Positions 46,931 to 55,676 of a stretch of DNA of 64,000 bases are shown here, one piece after another. Positions within the stretch are counted from its first letter, which is position 1; each line of letters opens with the position of its first letter. Source of the DNA: Streptomyces sp. NBRC 109706 (lineage in GTDB: Bacteria; Actinomycetota; Actinomycetes; Streptomycetales; Streptomycetaceae); contig NZ_BBOM01000004.1 of the NCBI RefSeq assembly GCF_000974485.1, positions 744,001 to 808,000 on the forward strand, read 5' to 3'. The position numbers and the translations under genes were made by a program. Under the pieces are notes generated by a model that worked only from the letters and a program-made list of their open reading frames with translations, had not been told where the DNA came from and did not search any database.

Positions 46931-47843
46931 AGGCGAGGGCGGCGTGGCCCCGCTCGATCAACCGGGCCAGCCGCTCGCGGTGTTCGGGGCTGACCTCGAC
47001 CAGCGGCGGCCGGACCGGACCCGCGCTCCGGCCGCGCACGGCGAGACCGGCCTTGACCAGCGAGACGGCGTATCCCTCGGTGGTCAGCCGGAGTTCGGTC
47101 AGCGGCACATAGAACTCCCGCAGCAGCGTCCGCTGCACGGCGTCGTCGCCCCGCACGAACGCGTCGTAGAAGCCGCGCGCGATGGCCGGGGCGAAGGCCA
47201 GGGTGGCCGACGAGTAGGCGCGGGCGCCGACGGCGGCATAGGCGCGGGCGAACGTCTCGGCCGTCGGCATCCCGTTGAGCACCGGCAACGCGCCGCCGGT
47301 CGCCGTCTGGACGCGCTGCAGCAGCTCGATATCGCCGTGGCCGTCCTTGAACGCCACGATCCGGTCGATTTCGGCCAGTTCGGCGACCGACTCCGGGGTG
47401 AAGATCGCGTTGGCCCGCTGGTAGGGGATCAACGGCAGGTCGGTGGCCTCGGCGATGCCCCGATAGTGGGCGACCAGCCCGGCCTGCGGCCCGACCTGGA
47501 GATACGGCGGCAGCACCAGGGCGCCGCTCGCCCCGGCGGCCTGGGCCGCGCGGACGAACTCGACGGCCACCCCGGTGCCGCCGCCCGCCCCCGCGTAGAC
47601 CGGCAGCGCGCCGCCGACATGCGCCACGGCGACGCGGACCACCTCCCGGTGCTCTGCCAGTGTCAGCGAGGCGAACTCGCCGGTGCCGCAGGCCACGAAG
47701 AGGGCCGAGGGCCCGGCCTCCACCACCTCGCCCAGATGCTCGTCGAAACGCGCCAGATCCAGCCCGCCGTCCGCCCCGAACGGCGTGACCGGGAACGCCA
47801 GTAGCCCGCTGAGGGAGTTGCTCGACTGCGCCTGTGCCTGCAC
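46929..47843 (-). CDS. kdgD: 5-dehydro-4-deoxyglucarate dehydratase
   Basis: A 304-residue member of the DHDPS/NAL TIM-barrel family. FVACGTGEFASLTLAEH replaces the usual GTTGE motif and is typical of 5-dehydro-4-deoxyglucarate dehydratases. The Schiff-base lysine is Lys166 in IVAFKDGHGD, and Tyr141 in LIPYQRANAIF is the proton relay. The reaction decarboxylates and dehydrates 5-keto-4-deoxyglucarate to 2,5-dioxopentanoate in glucarate/galactarate (and possibly pentose) catabolism. It is divergent from an IclR regulator with an operator between them. No other pathway genes are adjacent. A DHDPS-like aldolase with another keto acid is the main alternative. Confidence 0.85.
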   Translation of the reverse strand: MQAQAQSSNSLSGLLAFPVTPFGADGGLDLARFDEHLGEVVEAGPSALFVACGTGEFASLTLAEHREVVRVAVAHVGGALPVYAGAGGGTGVAVEFVRAAQAAGASGALVLPPYLQVGPQAGLVAHYRGIAEATDLPLIPYQRANAIFTPESVAELAEIDRIVAFKDGHGDIELLQRVQTATGGALPVLNGMPTAETFARAYAAVGARAYSSATLAFAPAIARGFYDAFVRGDDAVQRTLLREFYVPLTELRLTTEGYAVSLVKAGLAVRGRSAGPVRPPLVEVSPEHRERLARLIERGHAALA

Positions 47844-47873
47844 CGGATCGACCCCTTGTGCTGTCCGTGTCTG

Positions 47874-47912
47874 CCGTCTACATATGGAGACGTTGTCTAA
47901 CCTTGTAGACGG
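47874..47912. promoter_or_regulatory. Inverted-repeat operator between kdgD and the IclR regulator
   Basis: CCGTCTACA (47874-47882) and TGTAGACGG (47904-47912) form a perfect 9-bp inverted repeat with a 21-nt spacer. An inner AGAC-GTT-GTCT repeat lies in between. The right arm falls inside the spacer of the IclR-gene promoter, so binding should repress it. The IclR protein is the likely binder. Confidence 0.65.
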
Positions 47913-47921
47913 GAGTAAAGT
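47893..47921 (+). promoter_or_regulatory. Promoter of the IclR-family gene
   Basis: TTGTCT (47893-47898), 17-nt spacer, TAAAGT (47916-47921). The predicted start is about 50 nt upstream of the regulator's ATG. Confidence 0.5.
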
Positions 47922-47981
47922 CCTGCCGGGTGGGGCGCGTCAAGGGGTGAAGAGGGACGAAGGGAAGGCGAAGGGAAAAGC

Positions 47982-48746
47982 ATGGCCGAATCGGACGCGG
48001 GACGAGTGCGCACCGTCAAGTCCGCCGACCGCACCGTCGCGTTGCTTGAGTATCTGAGCGCGGCGGACGCGCCGCGCTCGCTCCGCGAGGTCACGGACGA
48101 TCTGGCCATCCCGCGCGCCAGCGCCTATGCGCTGCTGGTCACGCTGGTGCGCGCCGGCTGGGTCGAGGCGAAGGGGAACGGCGCGGGCTACCGCCTCGGC
48201 ATCAGGGCGCTGCGCGCCGGCGCGGCCTATGTCGAACACGACGACGTGGTGCGGCGCGCGCAGCCGGTGATGAACGAACTGGCCGAAAAGCTCGGCGAGA
48301 CCATCCATCTGGCCCGCCTCGACGGCCACGAGATCGTCTACCTGGCGACGTCCCCCTCCCGCCACTCGCTGGCCGTCGTCTCCAAGCCGGGCCGCCGACT
48401 GCCCTGCTGGGCCACGGGGTTGGGCAAGGCGATCCTCGCCCACCGCCCCTGGCCCGAGGTGGACGCGCTGCTGCCGGCCCCGCTCACCGCGCGCACCGAG
48501 CACACCCTCACCGACCGGGACGCGCTGCGCGAGGAGTTGGCCACGGTGGCCCGCCGGGGGCATGCCGTCGACGAGCAGGAGTCCACGTTGGGGCTGCGCT
48601 GCTTCGCGCTGCCGCTGTGGTTCGGCGGTGCGGTCCACGAGGCCCTGAGCTGCTCCGTCCCCCTCGTCCGCCTCGACCCGTCCCGGGAAGCGGCGATCGT
48701 CGCCGCCCTCCGCGCGGCCCGCGGGCGGCTGGCCGCCGAAGCGTGA
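47982..48746 (+). CDS. IclR-family transcriptional regulator
   Basis: A 254-residue regulator. The N-terminal winged helix reads RTVALLEYLSAADAPRSLRE, then AIPRASAYALLVTLVRAGWV. The IclR effector domain spans about 90-250 (ETIHLARLDGHEIVYLAT; LPCWATGLGKAILAH; ALREELATVARRGHAVDEQE; SCSVPLVRL). GGGAAAAGC precedes the ATG. Being divergent from kdgD with an inverted repeat between, it should control glucarate/galactarate-type catabolism in response to a sugar acid or its breakdown product. Confidence 0.9.
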   Translation: MAESDAGRVRTVKSADRTVALLEYLSAADAPRSLREVTDDLAIPRASAYALLVTLVRAGWVEAKGNGAGYRLGIRALRAGAAYVEHDDVVRRAQPVMNELAEKLGETIHLARLDGHEIVYLATSPSRHSLAVVSKPGRRLPCWATGLGKAILAHRPWPEVDALLPAPLTARTEHTLTDRDALREELATVARRGHAVDEQESTLGLRCFALPLWFGGAVHEALSCSVPLVRLDPSREAAIVAALRAARGRLAAEA

Positions 48747-48765
48747 CGCTGCGCTTACTACCGCC

Positions 48766-48819
48766 GGGCCTCCGGGCCTGGCGGCCCGATTCGGCCGTGA
48801 GGGGGGGCGACGCGGGCGG
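48766..48819 (+). repeat. 54-bp direct repeat, copy 1
   Basis: An exact 54-bp copy shared with 49163-49216, beginning GGGCCTCCGGGCCTGGCGGC and ending in GACGCGGGCGG, including a run of seven G. TTTCGGCCTGCCGG follows both copies, immediately after the first and about 29 bp later after the second. Confidence 0.8.
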
Positions 48820-49162
48820 TTTTCGGCCTGCCGGCCGGGGGATGGGAGGTTGGGTAACTCTCCGGCTGGCGCCGGCATGTGGGTTGTGAGGGGGGAAGCC
48901 TGTGGACTGGTCGCTGTTCTGGCGGGCTTGGCTGTCTGTTGGGGCCTCGGGCGGATGTCCCTGTGCTGTCGCCGGTCTTTGCCTCGGCCCCCTCCGCCTC
49001 TGGCGCCTGGGCCTTCCAGCCGCCGACCTTTCCGGGCCCCGGACATGTCCCTGACCTTGCCGGCGCTCCGGGCCCGGCGGCTTCGGGCACAGAGCCTGGG
49101 CGTTGCCCACTCTCCGGCCGTGCCGGTCCCTTGGCCTTGCCGCCCCACGGGGCCCCGGGCGC

Positions 49163-49216
49163 GGGCCTCCGGGCCTGGCGGCCCGATTCGGCCGTGAGGG
49201 GGGGCGACGCGGGCGG
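49163..49216 (+). repeat. 54-bp direct repeat, copy 2
   Basis: Identical to 48766-48819, 397 bp further on. Perfect identity within otherwise drifting low-complexity sequence suggests recent duplication or ongoing recombination. Confidence 0.8.
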
Positions 49217-49816
49217 CGTTGTCCGGGCCTCCGGCCAGCGGGCGGCTTTCGGCCTGCCGGCCTCGGACTCAGGGCCAGGCCCCGGCCGTGCACGGGGCGC
49301 GGCTGGGGCGGGCCCCGACGATCAGCGGCTGGCGGGCCCTGGCCTATGGCTCTTCGGCCTTATTGGCCTTCCGGGCCCCCGGCCTCGCCTTCCGGCCTTC
49401 CGGTCTCCCCCGGCCTTGCCGGCCTCGGGCCCAGGGCCTGGCCCTGGGCTTGCCGGCCCCCGGGCCGCGCCCCCGGTTTCGCCGGCCCCTCCGGCCTCGC
49501 CTGCTGGCCTCCCGGTCCCCGGCCTTGCCGGCCCCGGGCCCCCGGCCCCCACGGGCCCCGGCCCAAAGGGGGCCGAAGGCCCCGTGAGGGCCTGGCCCTG
49601 GCCTTGCGGGCCTTCCGGCCCCTGGGCCCCCGGGCCGCGCCCCCGGTCCTTGCGGTGCTTCCGGCCTTCCGGCCTTCCGGCCCCTCCGGGCCCTCCGGTC
49701 CTTCCGGCCCCTCCGGGTCCCTGGCCCCCGGGCCCAGGGGCCCGGAGGGCCAGGGCCCCGGGGGCCTCCGTTTAGCGCCCCGCAGGGGGTGGCGCCCCGC
49801 AGGGGATGCCCGGGTG

Positions 49817-51112
49817 TCAGGGGAAGAGGTGGGTGGGGACGGCGTTGGCGAGGAGGGTGTAGCCGGTGGGGGTGAGGTGGAGCCAGTCGCCGTCGTGGAT
49901 GGTGGGGAGGAGGCGGTGGGGGTGGGCGGGGTCGCGGGTGGCGGCGTCGAAGTCGAGGACGGCGTCGAAGCGGCCGCTGGTGCGGATCCACTCGTTGACC
50001 GCCTGCCGTGACGCCTCCCGCAGTCCGGCCGGGTCGTCGTACATCTCGTTGTCGCCGAACGGCGTCAACGTCGCGCCGTAGACGGCGATGCCATGCGCGT
50101 GGGCGCGGCTGATGATCTGGTCGTAGGCGACGATCAGCTCGTCGGTGACGGCCTGTTGGGCCGCCTCCGTGGCGTCGGCGGTGCCGATGTCGTTGACGCC
50201 CTCGAAGAGGATCAGCTGGTCGACGCCGCTCTGCGCGATCACGTCGCGGTCGAGTCGCGACAGCGCGCTGGGGCCAAGGCCCTCGTTGAGCACCCGGTTG
50301 CCGCCGGCGGCCTGGTTGAGCAGGGCCTCCCGTTCGGTGTCGGGGTCCTCGGCCAGTCGGTCGAAGAGCTGGTCGGGCCAGCGGTTGTTGGCGTTGGTGG
50401 TGGAGCCTCGGCCGTCGGTGAGGGAGTCGCCCAGGATGGCGGTGGCCCGGGTGCCCGGCGGGGACCACGCCTCCACCACGCTGAGGAAGTACCAGTGGTC
50501 GGTGGGGGTGGCGCCCGGCAGGTCGGCGGCGTCCACATGGTTGCCGGCCAGCAGGTGGGAGGTGGTGCGCGAGCCGGGGTGCGAGGTGATCGACCGGGAC
50601 GCCTGGCCGTCGGCCAGATAGGCGGTGACGGTGAGGTTGGCGCCCGGTTCGAGCGTGATGTCGATCGGGTCGGAGACATAGCGGGCGCCGATGGGGATGG
50701 TCACCGACTCCCGGCCGCCGCTGAAGGTGACGGGCCGGACGGTGTCGGGTTCGATCGCGCTGACGCCGGCCGCGCCGTCCAGCGGCAGCGCGACGGAGAG
50801 GTCGGTGAGCGGCAGCGGCGCGCCGCCGAACTCGTTGGAGAACGCCAGCCTGATCCGTTCTCCGCCGACCGTGACCCGCACCGTCTGCCGCAGCGTGGTG
50901 TCGTCGAGGACCACGTCGTCGCCGGTGAAGGGCGGCGGCGGCATGTTTGACTCCTCGGTCAGTTGGGGCATCGCCGTCCAGGTGCCGACCCAGCTCGATT
51001 CGGCGTCGGTGGGGGGCGCGGCCGTGGCCTGGCTCGCCGCCGGGCCGGCGAGCAGGGCGACGGGGAGGGCGATGGCGGCGAGCAGCCGTCTGAGGGCGCG
51101 GGTTGCTCTCAT
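49817..51112 (-). CDS. Secreted SGNH/GDSL hydrolase
   Basis: The ATG at 51112 gives 431 residues with a signal peptide (MRATRALRRLLAAIALPVAL, Ala-x-Ala near residue 32). An N-terminal beta-domain (about 40-215, WVGTWTAMPQLTEESNMPPP) precedes the SGNH domain. The nucleophile Ser230 is in ILGDSLTDGRG, the block III Asn in GVNDIG, and the Asp/His pair is in HDGDWLHLT near the C-terminus. This arrangement matches secreted GDSL lipase/acetylesterase proteins of streptomycetes; acetyl removal from polysaccharide is plausible. It is transcribed towards the low-complexity region. Confidence 0.88.
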   Translation of the reverse strand: MRATRALRRLLAAIALPVALLAGPAASQATAAPPTDAESSWVGTWTAMPQLTEESNMPPPPFTGDDVVLDDTTLRQTVRVTVGGERIRLAFSNEFGGAPLPLTDLSVALPLDGAAGVSAIEPDTVRPVTFSGGRESVTIPIGARYVSDPIDITLEPGANLTVTAYLADGQASRSITSHPGSRTTSHLLAGNHVDAADLPGATPTDHWYFLSVVEAWSPPGTRATAILGDSLTDGRGSTTNANNRWPDQLFDRLAEDPDTEREALLNQAAGGNRVLNEGLGPSALSRLDRDVIAQSGVDQLILFEGVNDIGTADATEAAQQAVTDELIVAYDQIISRAHAHGIAVYGATLTPFGDNEMYDDPAGLREASRQAVNEWIRTSGRFDAVLDFDAATRDPAHPHRLLPTIHDGDWLHLTPTGYTLLANAVPTHLFP

Positions 51113-51401
51113 GGGGGCGGGGCTCCTTCGCGGGGGCGGTGGGGAAAGGGCGGGAAAACCGACGGGGCTCGACGGCGCCGTGACAGTAGGAACGGGCCCC
51201 CGTCGCGTCAAGGGGGCGCGGGGGCACGGACGGTGACGGTTCGACCGGTCGGCAGGCCGGGCGGAAGGGGCCCCGCGCGGATGTCGGATCGGGCCCGCCG
51301 TTTCCCCGACACCCGTCTGGTACCGACGGTGAGCGGGTCATGACACCTTCGCATCAGGATGCGCATCAGGCGCACGACATGAGCGGAAACGGAGACGCGG
51401 G

Positions 51402-52373
51402 ATGGGCGACTTCCCCGGCCGGCGAGCTGGCCGGCCCCCTGGCTACGCCTTCGATCCGGAGTTGGCGGCGGCGCTCGCCCTGATGGCCGAGGTCGACATC
51501 TCCGATCTGGCCGCCGCCCGGCGGGCCCAGGCCGCCGAACTGCGGGAGTCGACGGCCCGGGCGGACGAACGCGGCGTGCGGGTGCGGGAGGTGTGGGCGC
51601 CGGGCCGGTCCGGTGGGCCGAAGGTGCCGCTGCGGATCTACCGTCCCGCCGGGGTGTCGGGCCCGTTGCCCGCCGTGCTCAGCCTGCACGGCGGCGGCTT
51701 CGTCCTCGGCACCTGGGACGTGGACCACGACGGCAATCTGCGGTTCTGCCGCGAACTGCCGGCCGTGGTGGTCGCCGTCGACTACCGGTTGGCGCCCGAA
51801 CACCCCTTTCCCGCCGCGCTGGACGACTGCCACGCCGCCCTCCGCTGGCTCGCCGACCACGCCGGGGAGTTGGGCGTCGACCCCGGACGGATCGGGGTGT
51901 GGGGCGACAGCGCGGGCGCCGGGTTGGCGGCGGGGCTCGCGCTGCTCGTCCGGGACGCCGGCGGGCCGGCGCTCCGCTTTCTGCATCTGCACAGCCCGGC
52001 CCTCGACGACCGGCTGACCACCGAGAGCGCCGTCCGCTTCACCGACACCCCGGTGTGGAACCGGCGAAACGCGCGGCTGAGTTGGGAGCGCTATCTGGGG
52101 GCCGGCCGCGCCGAGGTCCCGCCGTATGCCGCCCCGGCCAGGGCCGATGATCTGACGGGGCTGCCGCCGACGTTTGTCGCGGTGATGGAGTTCGATCCGC
52201 TGCGCGACGAGGGACTGGCCTTCGCCGAGGCGCTGACGGAGTCCGGGGTGCCGACCGAACTCCGTTTCTATCCCGGCACGTTCCACGGCTGCGCGGCGGT
52301 CGCCCATGCCGGTGTCGCGCGGCGGATCGCGGCCGACGGGCTGGCCGCGCTGCGCGACGGGCTGTCCGGATGA
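51402..52373 (+). CDS. Alpha/beta hydrolase of the hormone-sensitive-lipase group (HSL esterase)
   Basis: A 323-residue cytoplasmic esterase. The oxyanion motif HGGGFVLGTW begins at His96, DYRLAPEHPFPAAL follows, and the nucleophile Ser170 is in GDSAGAG. The catalytic Asp lies in EFDPLRDEG and the His in YPGTFHGC. These are the hallmarks of bacterial HSL (family IV) carboxylesterases acting on short-chain esters. The next gene on the opposite strand is a PucR-type regulator, convergent by 13 bp. The 289 bp before the start hold no evident gene. Confidence 0.9.
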   Translation: MGDFPGRRAGRPPGYAFDPELAAALALMAEVDISDLAAARRAQAAELRESTARADERGVRVREVWAPGRSGGPKVPLRIYRPAGVSGPLPAVLSLHGGGFVLGTWDVDHDGNLRFCRELPAVVVAVDYRLAPEHPFPAALDDCHAALRWLADHAGELGVDPGRIGVWGDSAGAGLAAGLALLVRDAGGPALRFLHLHSPALDDRLTTESAVRFTDTPVWNRRNARLSWERYLGAGRAEVPPYAAPARADDLTGLPPTFVAVMEFDPLRDEGLAFAEALTESGVPTELRFYPGTFHGCAAVAHAGVARRIAADGLAALRDGLSG

Positions 52374-52386
52374 GCGCCGGGCGCGC

Positions 52387-53517
52387 TCAGTCGGACCGGA
52401 TCAACCGCCAGGCATGCAGGGCGAGTTGCGCCCGGAACCGGCCGTCGGGATGGTTCAGCCGCCAGCCGAGGGCGGTCTCGACGCCGGCCAGCCTGGCCGC
52501 GACCGAGCTGTGGTGCAGATGCAGCGCGTCGGCCGCCTGGCGCAGCGAACCGGTGCGGCAGAACGCGGCCAGCGCCGCGATGCCCGCCAACCCGGCGTCC
52601 CGTTCCGCCAGTTCGGCGAGCGCCCGGACGCCGGGCTCGGCCCGCAGCCGCGCCGCAGGCACCTCGGCCAGCAGCGTCAGCGGGCCCAACTCCGCGTGGT
52701 CCATGACCTGTTCCGCCACCCCGCCGTCGCCGGCGAAGCGGAGCGCGGCGCGCGCCTGCGCCCAGGACGTCGCCGCGTGGCTGGGCGGCACCCCGCCGCC
52801 GACGCCGAACCTGACGTGGGTCCCGGCGCCGTCGGGCAGCCCGTCCCGCACCCGGTCGGCGAGTACCGCGCGCAGTTCGGCGGCCGGCGAGGCGCTGCCC
52901 TGCCGGGGCTGCACCATGGCGGCGGCCAACGGGCCGACGGTGGCCACCGGGACGGTGGCGGCCAGTCCGCCACGGGCCAGCAGCGTCACGGCGACCACCC
53001 CGACGTCCGTCTCGGCGCCGGCGGCGACCGCCACCACCCACAGCGGCAGCGCCGGGTGCAGGCCGAGCAGCCGCACCGCACGGGTGCGGTCCTCGATGCT
53101 CTCCCGTTCGGAGAGCACCCGTTCCACCAGCGCCGGATCGGCCGCCCTCGGGGCGGATCCGGGGGCGCCGGGGCCGACCCGCGCCGCGATGGCCATCCAC
53201 TCCAGCACCAGCGCGTCGAACGGGGCGTCGGCGCCGTCCCGTTCGAGCCAGACCCGCCCCCGGGGGCGCAACTCCACGCTTCCGGAGACATGTCCCGGCA
53301 CCCCGGGGAGGGCGACCCCGTCGGGCGCGAACCGCACCGTGCGGCCGTCGGCCAGCTCAAGACCGGCCGCGCACTGGGCCAGCCCGGCGGTGGACCGGGC
53401 CAGGGCCACCGGATCGACGGCCCCGCCGCTCAACAGCGCCTGGTAGTGGGCGATCACCCGCACCGCGGCGGCGGCATCGGCGTCCAGCGAGGACAGGCGC
53501 CGCAACAGACCCTTCAC
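52387..53517 (-). CDS. PucR-type helix-turn-helix regulator (CdaR family)
   Basis: A 376-residue protein. The C-terminal 60 residues form the PucR helix-turn-helix: AFCRTGSLRQAADALHLHHS then SVAARLAGVETALGW and LHAWRLI. The centre (about 170-290) resembles the GGDEF-like domain of CdaR/PucR proteins. The N-terminal 120 residues are a poorly conserved sensor part. Targets may include the divergent secreted esterase gene starting 41 bp away (53559), but this is inference. Confidence 0.85.
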   Translation of the reverse strand: MKGLLRRLSSLDADAAAAVRVIAHYQALLSGGAVDPVALARSTAGLAQCAAGLELADGRTVRFAPDGVALPGVPGHVSGSVELRPRGRVWLERDGADAPFDALVLEWMAIAARVGPGAPGSAPRAADPALVERVLSERESIEDRTRAVRLLGLHPALPLWVVAVAAGAETDVGVVAVTLLARGGLAATVPVATVGPLAAAMVQPRQGSASPAAELRAVLADRVRDGLPDGAGTHVRFGVGGGVPPSHAATSWAQARAALRFAGDGGVAEQVMDHAELGPLTLLAEVPAARLRAEPGVRALAELAERDAGLAGIAALAAFCRTGSLRQAADALHLHHSSVAARLAGVETALGWRLNHPDGRFRAQLALHAWRLIRSD

Positions 53518-53558
53518 GAAAGACCCTTCACACCGCGCAGTCTAGAAAGGGCAGGTAC

Positions 53559-54920
53559 ATGACCACCAGAGCCGCGTCACTCCAGGCCAGCTCACCCCCG
53601 GCCAGCTCGTCCCCACCTCGCTCGTCCCCACCCCGCCGAGGCCGCCTCCGCTCGGGCCTGGTCGCGCTGGTCTGCGGGGTACTCCCCGTGCTGGCCGTGC
53701 TGTTGGTCGGCGCGCCGCCGGCCGCGGCGGCGACCCTCACCCAGGTCACCGACTTCGGCGAGAACCCCAGCAACCTCGATATGCACCTCTATGTCCCCGA
53801 CACCGTCCAGGACGAGCCGGCGGTGCTGGTCGCCGTCCACTACTGCACCGGCTCGGGGCCGGCGTTCTACTCCGGCACGGAGTTCGCCCAACTCGCCGAC
53901 CGGCACGGCTTTATCGTGATCTACCCGTCGGCGACCAGGTCAGGCCAGTGCTTCGACGTCTCGTCGCCGCAGGCGCTGCGGCGCGACGGCGGCAGCGATC
54001 CGGTCTCCATCCGCTCGATGGTCGGCTATGTGGAGGAGCGGTACGGCGCCGACCAGGACCGGATCTTTGTCACCGGGGCCTCGTCCGGCGGCATGATGAC
54101 CAATGTGCTGCTCGGGAACTACCCGGACGTGTTCGCCGCCGGCGCCGCGTTCATGGGCGTCCCGTTCGGCTGCTTCGCGACCAGCGACGGCTCCGGCTGG
54201 AACAGCGCCTGCGCCAACGGGCAGATCAGCCACACCCCGCAGGAGTGGGGCGATCTGGTCCGCGCCGCCCATCCGGGATACGCCGGCGAGCGGCCCCGGA
54301 TGCAGCTGTGGCACGGCACCGAGGACGACATCCTCTACTACGCCAACTTCGGTGAGGCGATCAAGCAGTGGACGGATGTCCTCGGCGTGAGCCAGACGCC
54401 CGCTCTCTCGGACACCCCGCGCCCCGGCTGGGACCGCACCCGCTACGGCGACGCCGGGGAGACGGCCCCGGTCGAGGCGATCAGTCTGCCAGGCGTCGGC
54501 CATTCGCTGCCCGCCGGCGGCATGGCGGCCGAGGCGATCCGGTTCTTCGGCCTGGCCGACGACGAGCCGGGCGGCGGCGACCCGGGCAACCCGGGCGAAC
54601 CAGGTGACGCCGACTGCGCGGTGACGGTCACCACCAACGCCTGGAACAACGGCCTCACCGGCGAGATCACCCTCACCAACACCGGCGGGAGCACCCTGGA
54701 CGGCTGGCGGCTCGACTTCACCCTGCCCGCCGGACAGACCCTCACCTCCGGCTGGAACGCCGAGTTCACGGGCAGCCAGGGCGCCATCACCGCCGCCGGC
54801 GTCGGCCACACCCGGGTCATCGCCCCGGGCGCGGCCGTCAGCTTCGGCTACCAGGCCAGCCATACCGGCGACGCCGCCGGTCCCAGCGGGTTCTCCCTCG
54901 ACGGAGCCGCCTGCTCCTGA
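53559..54920 (+). CDS. Secreted CE1-type (PHB/feruloyl/acetylxylan) esterase with CBM2
   Basis: A 453-residue enzyme from an ATG with AGAAAGGG upstream. A long Ser/Pro-rich n-region precedes a signal helix (LVALVCGVLPVLAVLLVGAP, cleavage near Ala57-Ala58). The catalytic domain (about 60-335) is of the PHB-depolymerase/CE1 esterase type: FYSGTEFAQLADRHGFIVIY, then Ser175 in TGASSGGMM and a late VGHSLPAGG His. A PGGGDPGNPGEPGD linker leads to a family 2 carbohydrate-binding module (about 350-453, CAVTVTTNAWNNGLTGEITL; GWRLDFTLPAGQTL). It likely removes acetyl or feruloyl groups from xylan, complementing the GH10/GH3 island 40 kb away. Confidence 0.9.
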   Translation: MTTRAASLQASSPPASSSPPRSSPPRRGRLRSGLVALVCGVLPVLAVLLVGAPPAAAATLTQVTDFGENPSNLDMHLYVPDTVQDEPAVLVAVHYCTGSGPAFYSGTEFAQLADRHGFIVIYPSATRSGQCFDVSSPQALRRDGGSDPVSIRSMVGYVEERYGADQDRIFVTGASSGGMMTNVLLGNYPDVFAAGAAFMGVPFGCFATSDGSGWNSACANGQISHTPQEWGDLVRAAHPGYAGERPRMQLWHGTEDDILYYANFGEAIKQWTDVLGVSQTPALSDTPRPGWDRTRYGDAGETAPVEAISLPGVGHSLPAGGMAAEAIRFFGLADDEPGGGDPGNPGEPGDADCAVTVTTNAWNNGLTGEITLTNTGGSTLDGWRLDFTLPAGQTLTSGWNAEFTGSQGAITAAGVGHTRVIAPGAAVSFGYQASHTGDAAGPSGFSLDGAACS

Positions 54921-54936
54921 CCGGGGCCATGTCCGC

Positions 54937-54983
54937 CACCGCCGCCGGTCACGGGTCCTGGGGGGCACCCGTGGCCGGCGGTG
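54937..54983 (+). terminator. Hairpin terminator after the CE1-CBM2 gene
   Basis: CACCGCC(GCCGG)TCACGGGT pairs with ACCCGTGGCCGGCGGTG, a long GC-rich stem with a small bulge, followed by TTCTTTC on the plus strand. Confidence 0.65.
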
Positions 54984-55086
54984 CTTCTTTCGTTCCGCGA
55001 ACGATAGCAGGGGCGTCAAATAGCCTTAGGCCGCTGGTCTCTTGGGGGCATCGGGGTCGTGGTTAATCGCAGTTGCTAAGGATGTC

Positions 55087-55617
55087 ATGATGGGTCACAT
55101 GATGTTCACCCGCAGCAGACTCGTCGTTGCCGCCCTGGCCACCGCCGCCTCGCTCACCCTCGCCGGTTGCGGCGGCGACGACGACGATTCCGAGTCGACC
55201 ACCAACGGCGGCGCCGACAGCCAGGACACCGTCGACAGCCAGGACGGCGAGACCGAGGACGAACCGGCCGACGGAGGGGGCGCTGCCGACGAAGGCGACG
55301 AGGCCGCCGCCGGCGACGAGGCCGCCGTCGAACAGTCCGTCCGGGACTACACCGTGGCCATGTTCGCGCCGGACGCCGACACCGCCTACGGGCTGCTGTC
55401 GGCCCGCTGCGCCGCCGAGATGCCAGCCGCCACGTTCGCCGCCCTGGCCGACCAGAGCCACCAGCAGTTCGGCGCCCAGGAGGTGGAGAACTTCAGCGTG
55501 GACGAGATCGACGGCGATGCGGCCATCGTCTCCTATGGCATCGGCATCCCGCAGTTCGAGACCGAGGGACAGCGCTGGACCCGCGAGGACGGCGTCTGGC
55601 ACTGGGACGCCTGCTGA
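55087..55617 (+). CDS. Small lipoprotein of unknown function
   Basis: A 176-residue protein; ATGs at 55087 and 55090 follow AAGGA. The signal ends in the lipobox LTLAGC (near residue 27). A very acidic Asp/Glu/Gly linker (about 30-80) leads to a small globular domain (VEQSVRDYTVAMFAPDADTA; YGLLSARCAAEMPAATFAAL; RWTREDGVWHWDAC) resembling the NTF2-like/DUF4878 group, with two Cys that may form a disulfide. It lies directly upstream of the iron-regulated permeases, but the iron box separates them, so it is probably transcribed on its own. Confidence 0.75.
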   Translation: MMGHMMFTRSRLVVAALATAASLTLAGCGGDDDDSESTTNGGADSQDTVDSQDGETEDEPADGGGAADEGDEAAAGDEAAVEQSVRDYTVAMFAPDADTAYGLLSARCAAEMPAATFAALADQSHQQFGAQEVENFSVDEIDGDAAIVSYGIGIPQFETEGQRWTREDGVWHWDAC

Positions 55618-55637
55618 ACGACCCCGGACGCGGGTGA

Positions 55638-55653
55638 GTAAGGTTAGCCTTAC
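55638..55653. promoter_or_regulatory. Iron box (DmdR/IdeR operator) before the siderophore permease genes
   Basis: GTAAGGTTAGCCTTAC is an inverted repeat (GTAAGG-TTAG-CCTTAC) close to the DmdR1/IdeR consensus. It lies 24 bp upstream of the first FecCD permease ATG, overlapping the expected promoter, so iron-loaded regulator should repress the permease genes. Confidence 0.85.
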
Positions 55654-55676
55654 CTACCACGTCGAGAGGGCGGCCG

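Larger units (their letters stand above)
48747..49816. other. 1.07-kb low-complexity GC-rich region without a believable gene
   Basis: This stretch is built from short recurring blocks such as GGCCTTCCGGCC, CCCCGGGCC and GGGCCTGG, giving palindromes and slippage-prone runs. Several long open frames cross it on both strands, but all are Pro/Gly/Ala/Arg low-complexity products without domain, ribosome-binding site or normal codon usage. An inverted repeat CCCTGGCCC / GGGCCAGGG (49719-49727 and 49747-49755) and a doubled GCGCCCCGCAGGGG near 49775-49806 close the region before the SGNH hydrolase stop. It may form extensive secondary structure. Confidence 0.7.

Noticed and set aside
49322..49552. 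Collagen-like Gly/Pro/Ala-rich open frame in the low-complexity region
   Set aside because: The Gly-X-Y register is not kept, other frames look equally open, and no start signal or signal peptide exists.
48747..49816. CRISPR-like array
   Set aside because: Repeats are only two exact 54-bp copies in low-complexity sequence, without regular spacers or cas genes.
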